From assembly GCA_963677085.2 (NCBI GenBank), contig CAXXFH010000006.1, positions 248,001 through 312,000 of the forward strand: a DNA stretch of 64,000 nt, written 5' to 3'. The notes beneath the pieces were generated by a model that worked only from the letters and a program-made list of their open reading frames with translations, did not search any database and was not told the origin of the DNA. Shown here one piece after another: positions 51,254 through 59,361 of the stretch. Each line of letters begins with the position of its first letter. Position 1 is the first letter of the stretch. This DNA comes from G963677085 sp963677085. GTDB lineage: Bacteria > Planctomycetota > Planctomycetia > Pirellulales > Thermoguttaceae. The position numbers and the translations under genes were made by a program.

Positions 51254-53713
51254 TCAGTCGATCAATACCGGCGGGCCAACGAAGACTTCCCGGGGGCCGG
51301 TCGGTTGCTTCGTGCTGTCGATCAGCAACGGAGTATCCCAGCGGATCGGGTAATGCACCACGCCATCGTCAGCGCCGCCCCAGTGGCCCGTTTTTTCGCC
51401 GGTGAGCGAGAACACGACGTATTGCCAGCCGGGCTCTTTCATGACGCCGCCGGTCGGTTGAAATGTTTGGCCCGTGGCGTCGCGGAAACGCATCCGCAAA
51501 TGGTTACCAGAGCCATCGCTGTAGACCCACGTTGCGACGGCTTTGGGCCGACCCTGCAGCCGACGAGGGGTGTCTTGCGAGGGTACTACCCAAATGTACT
51601 TCCAGCCGGCAGCCATGGTGTAGGAAATCTTCAGCGTCGTGGTGGCCGCAAACGGTGCTCCAGCCGGTGTGCTCGCAACGCCGATCGATTGGCTCGAAAC
51701 GACCTGGTCGTCGCCGTGTACGGCCATCTTGAAATGGTTTGCCACGGTTTCCGGCGTGTACCGCGAAAAGTCGTCGACCAAACCCATCCGGCACGCCGGC
51801 ACCGACAAGAGCAGTTTCCCTTGTTCGTCTTCGATCTGGATGCCGAAGCAATACTCGGCCTCGGCTTGGTTTTGCAGGCCGAAAACCACATCCTTTTGAG
51901 TTTCACCGGCGTTGAACTGAATCGCGGCGGAGTCGGTCTCCGGCGACAAACCGGCCACGTCGGTCAGCCTCAGACGTCCCGCGAAGCCGTCGCCGACCGG
52001 GTTTTCGACGCGGACGATGAGCTTCTGGCCCGACGGGGGCCCGGGGCACACGTGCAACGGATTGGTGGCCATTGCGCGAACTGTCTGAGCTAGTTTTCCC
52101 AACCCCTCGACGCGACATGCCAACCGCACCTCGGTGGGCTCTGATGAACGGAGCAGGTCGAAGGTCGACGCGAGGGTGGTCGTCTCGCCCGGCTTCAGTT
52201 CGACGGCGGGGCCGTCGCCGGTCGCCACGCGGATCGGTCGCGACAAGGGATTGCGAATCGATAGCGGAAAGGAAACGCCGCCTCCGGCGGGCAGGCAAAC
52301 GGCCCAGGGCATCGACTGCCAAGCAGCCGCCACACGCAACAGGTCGTTGGCACCCTCGGGCACAAGATACTGCGGCGCGTCGGTCAATGTCAGGGCAAGC
52401 CCTCGGACGTCGGCTACCAACGCGGGTTGCTTTTCGCCCGTGTGCCCTGTTACGGCGAACCGGCCTTCGCTGGCGGGAATGATCACCGCATGGGGCTCGT
52501 TGGAAGTCGTCCAGGCGGCCAGCCGAAGCTCGTCGCCACGAGTGAACAACAACACGTAATCGTCGTCGCTGCCGACCGACAAACGCAGGCCGTAGCGGAA
52601 GCCGTCGAGCTGGGTCGTTAGCGTCTGTGCGGCCAAGTAGGCTGGCTTGGGGTCGTACACCGGACTGCGTCCTTCGTGATACGGATGGGCGACCATGCCG
52701 AAATGATGCTCGGGCTCTTTCGGGTCGCGACCGTCGTCGTGCCAGTCGTACCAGATCGACAGCGGCACTTCGTTGGCCAGGTTCGTAAGCCACTGCCGCG
52801 GCAGCAACTTGCCTTGCTTCGCTTCGTCATGGTTCTGCCAGGCGGAGGAAAAGCCCCATTCGGCCGAAAGAATCGGAATCTCTTTAGAATCGACCGGCAA
52901 AAAACTTGCCAATTCGCCGGGCCGTGCTTCGCGACGGCCCTCGCGTTTCGCCTTGGAAAGCGGCAAATCACTTTTCGGGCGGTCCTTGCCCTTCGGAGCA
53001 TACTGGTCGATAAGCCGCCGCAGTTGGGCGTATTCATCGGCCGCTGTTTCTGGGCCTTCGTGGTGACGATAAGGATGCACCGACACGGCGCACCAGTAGT
53101 CGAGCAAACCGGCCTTAAAGCACTCTTCGAGAAATGGCAGATCGATCCGCGACGTGGCCGGGCCAATGTACATCTCGTTGGGTGCCACTTCGCGCAACGC
53201 CTTGCCCACCTCCACGGCCAGCTTAACGTACTGCTTCACGTCCGGCTCGGGCTTCCAGAAATGGATGTTCGGTTCGTTGTACATTTCCCACAGGATGCCG
53301 CGACCCTGGAATTTTGTCGCGGCGGCGGCCGCCCAACGCGCGAAGGCCTTGCGCCCTTCGTCGCTCGAGGGCGACAGCCCGTTGTCGTAATGCCGGTTGG
53401 AATAATCGAGAATGAACAACGCGCGAAGGCCGTGCGGCTGCATGGTGTCGAGCAGGTGTTCGTAGGCGCTGAAATCGTACTTGCCCTTCTCGCGTTCGGT
53501 GCCGCCCCAACTGAAGTCCATGCGAATCCAGCGAGCGCCTGAGTCGGCCAGCATCTGCATTTCGCCCGGCCGGGGGTGGGTGAAGTGGATGTTCATGCCC
53601 AGGGCGTCGGGCACCGCCAACTCGGGCAGGCCGAACAGCTCGGTCGCCATCGACGGTGGGCAGCAAACGGCAGACAGCAGCAGGACGCCGACAGCAAGGA
53701 GGGAGAATCTCAT
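51254..53713 (-). CDS. Secreted clan GH-A glycoside hydrolase (GH39/GH5-like)
   Basis: An 819-residue protein starting at ATG 53713 with signal peptide (SLLAVGVLLLSAVCCPPSMA). The TIM barrel shows the acid/base motif WEMYNEPN (about residue 155) and the likely nucleophile in ILSAEWGFSS (about 275). Together they place it in clan GH-A, with GMNIHFTHP at the first strand as in GH39-like enzymes. The C-terminal 400 residues are beta-sandwich domains (TGEKQPALVADVRGL, LKPGETTTLASTFDLL) that probably bind substrate or aid folding. It acts on an unknown beta-linked polysaccharide outside the cell. It is divergent from the hydrogenase gene. Confidence 0.85.
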   Translation of the reverse strand: MRFSLLAVGVLLLSAVCCPPSMATELFGLPELAVPDALGMNIHFTHPRPGEMQMLADSGARWIRMDFSWGGTEREKGKYDFSAYEHLLDTMQPHGLRALFILDYSNRHYDNGLSPSSDEGRKAFARWAAAAATKFQGRGILWEMYNEPNIHFWKPEPDVKQYVKLAVEVGKALREVAPNEMYIGPATSRIDLPFLEECFKAGLLDYWCAVSVHPYRHHEGPETAADEYAQLRRLIDQYAPKGKDRPKSDLPLSKAKREGRREARPGELASFLPVDSKEIPILSAEWGFSSAWQNHDEAKQGKLLPRQWLTNLANEVPLSIWYDWHDDGRDPKEPEHHFGMVAHPYHEGRSPVYDPKPAYLAAQTLTTQLDGFRYGLRLSVGSDDDYVLLFTRGDELRLAAWTTSNEPHAVIIPASEGRFAVTGHTGEKQPALVADVRGLALTLTDAPQYLVPEGANDLLRVAAAWQSMPWAVCLPAGGGVSFPLSIRNPLSRPIRVATGDGPAVELKPGETTTLASTFDLLRSSEPTEVRLACRVEGLGKLAQTVRAMATNPLHVCPGPPSGQKLIVRVENPVGDGFAGRLRLTDVAGLSPETDSAAIQFNAGETQKDVVFGLQNQAEAEYCFGIQIEDEQGKLLLSVPACRMGLVDDFSRYTPETVANHFKMAVHGDDQVVSSQSIGVASTPAGAPFAATTTLKISYTMAAGWKYIWVVPSQDTPRRLQGRPKAVATWVYSDGSGNHLRMRFRDATGQTFQPTGGVMKEPGWQYVVFSLTGEKTGHWGGADDGVVHYPIRWDTPLLIDSTKQPTGPREVFVGPPVLID

Positions 53714-54053
53714 CGGTAGGAAGTCTCTTGGGGGAGTTGGTGGGAGGAAATTCCGATTATGGTTTGCCATGTCGCAACATGCAAGAAACGGAGGTTTCCG
53801 CGAATTCTCGATCAACGCGAATCGAAAAGCGAAGCGACTGCCGTGCACGCATCCAGCGCGTCCAAGTCCAGCGGTCGCATCCGCTGGGACCTGATCGCGC
53901 AGTTTTTCTTTTCCTCTCAGCACCTCCGCGCGAGTTTTTTACACCCGCATTGACGCCGCCTGCCCCGGAAGCTATTATGGGCTCAATAATACGGAATCAT
54001 TATTCGTATTATTGAGCCACCGCCAAGAATTCCGGGAAATGGGAGCCGCTTGC
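53714..54053. other. Divergent intergenic region upstream of the hydrogenase
   Basis: It separates the glycosidase (minus) from the hydrogenase (plus). No gene is seen. It contains the dyad listed at 53980-54018 and is otherwise unremarkable. Confidence 0.5.
53980..54018 (+). promoter_or_regulatory. 14-bp perfect dyad, likely operator of the hydrogenase operon
   Basis: Arms GGCTCAATAATACG (53980-53993) and CGTATTATTGAGCC (54005-54018) are perfect complements around an AT-rich 11-nt centre. The dyad ends 35 bases before the hydrogenase ATG. The AT-rich arms in a GC-rich genome, and the position, suggest a repressor site (Rrf2- or Rex-like size) rather than a terminator; it could also form an mRNA hairpin. 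Confidence 0.6.
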
Positions 54054-55895
54054 ATGTCTATCACCGTGGAATTGAACGACCGACCGATCCGTCTCGCAGA
54101 ACCGGTTACTCTGCTGATGTTCCTGAAGCATCAGGCGGCGACTCTCTATCGGCCCTCGACGTTCGAGGAAATCTCCTGGATCAACAACCCGCGTTGTCCG
54201 CTGGTCAACCTGGTGGAAGTCGACGGCCAGGTGGTGCCGATTTCCATTTGGGCCGACCGGCCAGTCCGCCAGGGCATGAAGATCCGTACCGCCTCGGCCG
54301 AACTGAAGGCCGAAGTCGACCGGCGGCTCCAGCACCTGCACGACCACCAGGAGTGTGGCTTCATCCGGCAGTTGCAGGAATTTGTGGCGGCCGAGGCTGA
54401 ATCGCGAGGGCTGATCGAGTTGGAGAAACGGGCCCAATGGAACTTCGAACCGCGCGGCTCCGCACCTTCGATTTACCACGACCCCAACTCGTGTATTCGT
54501 TGCCAGGCGTGTGTCGACACGTGCAACACGATCCAGGGCGTCGGGGCCCTACGGTTCGACGAGGAAGAAGGCGTAATCTTCGACGAAACGAAGTGTACGC
54601 GATGTGGACAGTGCATCCTCAGTTGCCCAATTGGTTTCCGCAAGACGCCCGGTTTTGTCGGGAATCTGATGGGTTGCGAGCCGTGCGCCTTTTCTCGCCC
54701 GTTGGGTGCGATGCGCGAAGTCGACGACACACGCAAAGTGTGGAACGCCCTGAAAGACCCCGAACAATACGTCGTCGTGCAATTCGCGCCCGCAGTACGT
54801 GCCACGCTAGGTGAGGAATTCGGACTGCCCGCCGGTACGCTCGTCACCGGCAAGTTGTACGCCGGCTTGCGACGCCTCGGGTTCGAGCAGGTGTGGGACA
54901 CCAACTTCAGCGCCGACCTGACCATCATGGAGGAAGGCTACGAACTGCTGCACCGGCTGAACAACGGCGGCACGCTGCCGCAATTCACTTCGTGCTCGCC
55001 CGGCTGGATTCGCTACTGCGAGACCTTCTGGCCCGACCTGCTGCCGAACGTCTCGACGGCCAAATCGCCGCAACAGATGCTTGGCGCGGTGGCCAAGACG
55101 TTTGCCGCCGAGCGGTTGAAGGTCGACCCTCGCAAAATGTTCGTCGTTTCGATCATGCCGTGTACGGCCAAGAAGATCGAAGCGACCCGGGAAGAGATGA
55201 ATTCGGCCTTCGAGTATTGGCGTGAAAAGGGCGAAGTGTCTGAAGACGAGTCGTTCCAGGATGTCGACGTGGTGCTGACCAGCCGCGAAGCCGCCAAGCT
55301 TCTGAAGATGGGCAAAATCGACCTGGCCACGATCGACGAGCAGCAGCCCGACCCGTTGCTCGGCGAGTACACCGGCGCGGCGCCCATCTTTGGTCGGACG
55401 GGCGGCGTCATGGAGGCGGCCCTGCGCACGGCGTACGAAGTGGTAACCGGCGAAGCGCTCGAGAAGTTGGAATTCGAAAGCCTCGGTACGCTCGAAGGCG
55501 TGAAGGCGGCGACCGTGCCGGTCAACGGGATCGAGGTCAAGGTGGCCGTGGCTCACGGACTGGGCAACGCCCAGAAAATCTGCGAGTCGGTCCGCCAGGG
55601 TGGCGAGTTTGCCGACTATCACTTCATCGAATTCATGGCCTGCGACGGCGGCTGCATCGGCGGCGGTGGACAAATCATTCCGACCAACATCGAGATGCGC
55701 AAAGCCCGCATCGAAAGCGTCAACCGCGACGATCGCCAACAGCCGATCCGCAAGTCGCACTTGAACTCCGAAGTAGACCATCTCTACAAGGATTTCCTTC
55801 ATGAACCGCTAGGGCATCTGTCGCACGAGTTACTGCACACGACCTATGTCGATCGTTCGCCGCAAGCCGTGGCCGACGAGACCGCAGAAGGCTAA
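54054..55895 (+). CDS. [FeFe] hydrogenase with degenerate N-terminal Fe-S domains
   Basis: A 613-residue protein; ATG 54054 is preceded by GGGAG. It catalyses reversible proton reduction to H2, judging by the H-cluster domain: L1 FTSCSPGWIR (Cys314), L2 IMPCTAKKIE (Cys370), L3 FMACDGGCIGGGGQ (Cys530, Cys534), plus FGRTGGVMEAALR. Two intact ferredoxin-type [4Fe-4S] motifs lie at residues 147-157 (CIRCQACVDTC) and 181-191 (CTRCGQCILSC). The region before them is collinear with the [2Fe-2S] and His-ligated [4Fe-4S] domains of large hydrogenases but keeps only Cys48 and Cys101. L1 has Ser315 where the usual motif has a second Cys. An additional pair, CEPC (208-211), follows the second ferredoxin cluster. 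A small gene follows after five bases; no NuoE/NuoF-type partner is adjacent. Confidence 0.95.
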   Translation: MSITVELNDRPIRLAEPVTLLMFLKHQAATLYRPSTFEEISWINNPRCPLVNLVEVDGQVVPISIWADRPVRQGMKIRTASAELKAEVDRRLQHLHDHQECGFIRQLQEFVAAEAESRGLIELEKRAQWNFEPRGSAPSIYHDPNSCIRCQACVDTCNTIQGVGALRFDEEEGVIFDETKCTRCGQCILSCPIGFRKTPGFVGNLMGCEPCAFSRPLGAMREVDDTRKVWNALKDPEQYVVVQFAPAVRATLGEEFGLPAGTLVTGKLYAGLRRLGFEQVWDTNFSADLTIMEEGYELLHRLNNGGTLPQFTSCSPGWIRYCETFWPDLLPNVSTAKSPQQMLGAVAKTFAAERLKVDPRKMFVVSIMPCTAKKIEATREEMNSAFEYWREKGEVSEDESFQDVDVVLTSREAAKLLKMGKIDLATIDEQQPDPLLGEYTGAAPIFGRTGGVMEAALRTAYEVVTGEALEKLEFESLGTLEGVKAATVPVNGIEVKVAVAHGLGNAQKICESVRQGGEFADYHFIEFMACDGGCIGGGGQIIPTNIEMRKARIESVNRDDRQQPIRKSHLNSEVDHLYKDFLHEPLGHLSHELLHTTYVDRSPQAVADETAEG

Positions 55896-55900
55896 CCCGA

Positions 55901-56326
55901 ATGTCGCAGACATCTCAAGAGACACGAGCGGCCGAGTTGCGCCGCCAACTCCTGTTGATCAACCGCGAGCGGATCGAATTCGGTTACGAGAAGGCCCAGG
56001 CCGACGGGATGGACGAACCGGTCATTCTCGTGCTCGATTTACGCGACGAGCGCGCCGCCCGGTTGACCCATCTGACGGGCGTGCCCTGGACGAAGATCGA
56101 TTCGTGGTGCGAACACTGTGCGGACTGCGACACGGTGCCCATTCAAGTGCTTGCCGCACCGCGATGGGCCGCCATGTGTGTCGTCGGCCCGACAACGCCC
56201 AACAGCTACCAGGGCATCGCCAAACCCTGCCCACCGGGCATGTTCCGCGTGGTGGCCATGGCCGCCGGCGGCAACTCGTTCGCCGACTTCCCCGCTCCGC
56301 CACAGTCGTGCTTCGACTTCGAATAG
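55901..56326 (+). CDS. Hypothetical protein co-transcribed with the hydrogenase
   Basis: A 141-residue soluble protein starting five bases after the hydrogenase stop. The N-terminal helix (TRAAELRRQLLLINRERIEF) and a central strand (EPVILVLDLRDERAARL) precede a Cys cluster, WCEHCADCDTVP (about residues 69-80), and a C-terminal beta-rich part with GIAKPCPPGMFRVVAMAAGG. The CxxCxxC spacing could hold a metal or Fe-S cluster. No family is recognised. Tight linkage suggests an accessory role: electron-transfer partner, chaperone or sensor. This is inference from position only. Confidence 0.7.
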   Translation: MSQTSQETRAAELRRQLLLINRERIEFGYEKAQADGMDEPVILVLDLRDERAARLTHLTGVPWTKIDSWCEHCADCDTVPIQVLAAPRWAAMCVVGPTTPNSYQGIAKPCPPGMFRVVAMAAGGNSFADFPAPPQSCFDFE

Positions 56327-56440
56327 GGCGATCTCGTGGCCTTCGCAACGGCAGACTCCTCGCCGTTTCGTTGCAGTGAGAATTGGTCTCGCCAAGGCGC
56401 AAAGACGCTGAGGGAAGCATTGCTCGTCCTTTGCGTCTTA

Positions 56441-57399
56441 GAGGCTATCCGGGAAGATTCCCCGGGAAATTGAGGCTTTTCACGCGGCACGGTAATGGAA
56501 CTCAGGAACGGGATGGGGCTTGGTCAGACGTCGGAGTATCAAGTGAATCGTGCTGATGCGGATCATCGACTCGCTCGAATCCGTTCGCCGCTCCAGGTCT
56601 TTGTTGTGCCGACGATACCGTCCGTTCCACGCATAGGTGCGTTCCACCACCCAGCGTTTGGGCTGCAACTCGAACCGGCCAGGCGTCTCCCGTCGCGGGA
56701 CGACTTCCAGCTTCCAGGGTTGGTGGGATTGTGCCATCCAGGCTTCCAAGTCATGGTTGTGGTACTTCTGGTCCGCAAAGATCGTGTGCAATCGCGGATA
56801 GTCACGCCGACGCATCTGTCCCAACACCGACGGGACCGCCCAGGCATCATCCCAGGCCGCGCTGGTCACCACGACAACCAGCAGCAAGCCCAGCGTATCC
56901 ACGAGAAAATGGCGTTTTCGGCCGGTGGTCTTCTTGCCGGGGTCGTATCCGCGTTCCCCGCCAGCCTCCGTGGTCTTGACCGTCTGGCTGTCGATCACTG
57001 CGGCACTGGGCGTCGGCTCTCGGCCGACCGCCGTCCGGACCCGGGCTCGCAGGGCATCCATCATCCGTTGCCACGTGCCGTCATCGCGCCAGCGGGCAAA
57101 ATAGTCGTACACCGTGCTTTTGGGCAACAAGTCATGGGGCAGCATGTCCCATTGGCAGCCCGTGCGATTGAGGTACAGGATCGTGTTGATCACCTCCCGC
57201 AGGTTCACCGTGCGGTGTCGTCCTCCCCGCTTCGCGGGTGGAATCAGCGGCTCCAGGATTGCCCATTGTTCATCGGTCAAATCGGTCGTATATCGCTTTC
57301 GCGTAATCGTCTGCATAGCAATTACCTTTCCTTGAATTTGGAGGTGTAATTCTATGCAGCCTCACTACTTACAACAAACACCCCTTTCCGGATAGCCTC
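56441..57399 (-). mobile_element. IS5-family insertion sequence
   Basis: Terminal inverted repeats GAGGCTATCCGGG (from 56441) and the complement, ending CCGGATAGCCTC at 57399, enclose one transposase gene. The flanks TTA (56438-56440 and 57400-57402) are 3-bp direct repeats, as expected for this group. Total length 959 bp. Confidence 0.92.
56480..57316 (-). CDS. IS5-family transposase
   Basis: A 278-residue DDE transposase starting at ATG 57316 with AAGG upstream. The N-terminal DUF4096-like part (YTTDLTDEQWAILEPLIPPA, NTILYLNRTGCQWDMLPHDL) is followed by the catalytic core: AVIDSQTVKTTEAGG (first Asp), IFADQKYHNHDL (second Asp) and WVVERTYAWNGRYRR (Glu). The frame is intact and the element ends are clean. 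Confidence 0.93.
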   Translation of the reverse strand: MQTITRKRYTTDLTDEQWAILEPLIPPAKRGGRHRTVNLREVINTILYLNRTGCQWDMLPHDLLPKSTVYDYFARWRDDGTWQRMMDALRARVRTAVGREPTPSAAVIDSQTVKTTEAGGERGYDPGKKTTGRKRHFLVDTLGLLLVVVVTSAAWDDAWAVPSVLGQMRRRDYPRLHTIFADQKYHNHDLEAWMAQSHQPWKLEVVPRRETPGRFELQPKRWVVERTYAWNGRYRRHNKDLERRTDSSESMIRISTIHLILRRLTKPHPVPEFHYRAA

Positions 57400-57440
57400 T
57401 TAGCCTGCATATCTCACCACGGAGCCATGGAGATCACGGT

Positions 57441-57474
57441 GCGGCAGGGCTGCCAACCAAACCGGTGCTACCGC
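57441..57474. repeat. Dispersed 34-bp repeat, copy 2
   Basis: It matches the copy at 24766-24799 at 33 of 34 positions. Similarity continues weakly downstream (GAACCC-CTC and GGTCGCTA in both). The rest of the stretch 57403-57675 holds a CACGAAGGAA/TTCCTTCGTG palindrome and no gene. Confidence 0.75.
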
Positions 57475-57675
57475 GCGGAGGCGAGAACCCGCTCCCTTCT
57501 TTGGTCGCTAGAATTCTTGCTCGGAAAACAAACTCTTGTGGGTTTGTGATACGAAGAGCACGAAGGAAGGTTGGGGATTTCAGATGGGAATCCCATCATC
57601 ATTTCCTTCGTGAACTTCGTGGTTATCATCCATCCTCCGAACTCGCTTTGGTTGCGGCTACGCCGCACTAGTACG

Positions 57676-58787
57676 TCATCCAGCAAGTTTCTTCCGGTAT
57701 AGTTCCGGGAACACTCGGCGGGCGTCGTTGTTATTGAAGGTCCAGTCGATTATGGCTTTGCGGCGATTTCGGTCGCGGGCCCAAGTCGCCGCATGACGTT
57801 GAACTTCTTCGATTGTAGGAATCCGTCGCCCGAGGCATTGCTTGGTCAACACGGAGATTTCAATTTCTGCCATGTTCAGCCAACTGGCGTGCTTGGGTGT
57901 GTAGTGCCATACGATGCGTCGCAGAGATTGCTTCGCTTTCGTGGCGTCAAACGTTTCGATGAGGGACTTTTCGTTGTGCGTGTTGAGGTTGTCGAGAACC
58001 AAATGAATCCGACGAGCCTTGGGATAACGCTGAAGCAGATCACGCACGAATCGTGCGAAATCGGCCCGTTTGCGATGACGCCGAGCCTGGACGAAGCGTT
58101 TGCCACCATTCGGCTCAACGGCGACAAAGATACTGCACGTGCCGCAACGACGATACTCGTAGTCCTGCTTAGCCGCCTTGCCTGGTACGGCAGGCTTGAA
58201 GGGACACGTATCGTCCAGGAGTTGATACGGCTGCTCGTCCATGCAAATCAACGGTTCTCTCGGGTTGAACGCCTTTTCATACTGGTCGAGGACGTCCTCC
58301 ATTCTGTCGCGAAACTCTTCGGTGAGTCTCGGAATGCACCATGTTTTTTTCGCCATGGCTTCATGTCGTGCTCTTTCAGCCACAACGCAACCTCGCTCTT
58401 GCTGATCGAATCGACGAAGCCTCGTTTCACGGCGTGCACGCAGAGTAGTTCCAGCGTCCAGCGGACGCGGCCCTCCGGCGGATCGCTGCAAGCCAACGCC
58501 ACGACTTGCTGCTTCTGCCGTGGCGTAAACGTGGGCGGAGCACCGGATCGAGGGGCGTCGTACAACGCTTCCTCTAAACTCCCGGTACAGAACCGTTTAC
58601 GCATACTGCGAACAGTTCGATCCGTGCAACCAACGTGTTCGGCAATCTCCTCATCCGTGAATCCTTCATCTGATTTCAGCAGAATCAAGGCACGCCGAAC
58701 CACACGCACGGATCGCGTGCCGGTATGCACCAACTCCTGCAAATGCTGTCGGGCCTCGTCCTTGAGGCGTACAATGTGTTCCTTCAT
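57676..58787 (-). CDS. IS630-family transposase read in two frames (-1 frameshift)
   Basis: The first frame starts at ATG 58787 (MKEHIVRLKDEARQHLQELV) and contains the helix-turn-helix part (GFTDEEIAEHVGCTDRTVRS). It runs to KPWRKKHGAF. At a run of seven A (coding strand; 58344-58350) a -1 shift gives MAKKTWCIPRLTEEF and the DDE core: ICMDEQPYQLL, HLVLDNLNTHNEKS and WLNMAEIEISVL. The A-AAA-AAC context is a classical slippery site and frameshifting is usual in this family, so the gene is probably functional rather than broken. Element ends were not identified. Confidence 0.88.
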
Positions 58788-58905
58788 GCCGGTGCTTATA
58801 CCACCGGAAACAATTTCATGGAAGGCGTAATAGGAGGAGATCGGAGTAGCCGCACTCGCCCTTCCGCCGTAAAAACCGCAGTCGTCTCCGCCGGGCACAA
58901 ACGGC

Positions 58906-58950
58906 TTGACAGTCTACTACCGAATTAGTAGAATCTACCGCGGTAGTAGA
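58906..58950 (+). promoter_or_regulatory. Promoter with two BlaI-type operators
   Basis: TTGACA (58906-58911), a 17-bp spacer and TAGAAT (58929-58934) form a near-consensus sigma-70 promoter. A dyad of TCTACTA (58913-58919) and TAGTAGA (58926-58932) fills the spacer and -10. A second dyad (58934-58950; TCTAC and GTAGA arms) follows. TACTAC/GTAGTA arms are typical of BlaI/MecI/CopY binding sites, implying autorepression of the operon. Confidence 0.8.
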
Positions 58951-58968
58951 AAGGAGTGTGTGCCCAGC

Positions 58969-59361
58969 ATGGCCACGAAACATCATCTCGCCGAATTGCA
59001 GCTAGCGATTATGCACGTTCTTTGGGACCTCAAAGAGGCCACGGTGGCCGAAGTCCGCGAGGTACTGGCTCCCGCTCGCCCGCTGGCCTATACGACGGTT
59101 GCCACCATGCTCAGCAAGATGGAAGGCAACGGCCAGGTGATGCACCGTTCGGAAGGTCGCGTGTTGGTCTATCGACCGGCCATTCGCCGCGAGACGGTTA
59201 GCCGCTCGATGGTCGCCGACCTGGCCGAACGACTGTTCGCCGGCGACGTCACCCAAATGGTTTCTCATCTGCTCGATGGGTGTACCGTCTCGTCCGACGA
59301 GCTTGCGCGGCTGAGGAAGCTGATTCGCGAAAAAGAGAAGGAGGCCCACGATGGTTCATGA
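58969..59361 (+). CDS. BlaI/MecI/CopY-family transcriptional repressor
   Basis: A 130-residue winged-helix repressor. ELQLAIMHVLWDLKEATVAE and VREVLAPARPLAYTTVATML are the family's DNA-binding region, followed by SKMEGNGQVMHRSEGRVLVY and a C-terminal dimerisation helix bundle (LFAGDVTQMVSHLLDG). Start chosen at ATG 58969 with AAGGAG 12 bases upstream; GTG 58960 is possible. In the Bla/Mec systems such a repressor is cleaved after a signal from an M56 membrane protease, and the next gene, overlapping by 11 bp, encodes exactly that. Two operator dyads lie in its promoter. Confidence 0.95.
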   Translation: MATKHHLAELQLAIMHVLWDLKEATVAEVREVLAPARPLAYTTVATMLSKMEGNGQVMHRSEGRVLVYRPAIRRETVSRSMVADLAERLFAGDVTQMVSHLLDGCTVSSDELARLRKLIREKEKEAHDGS

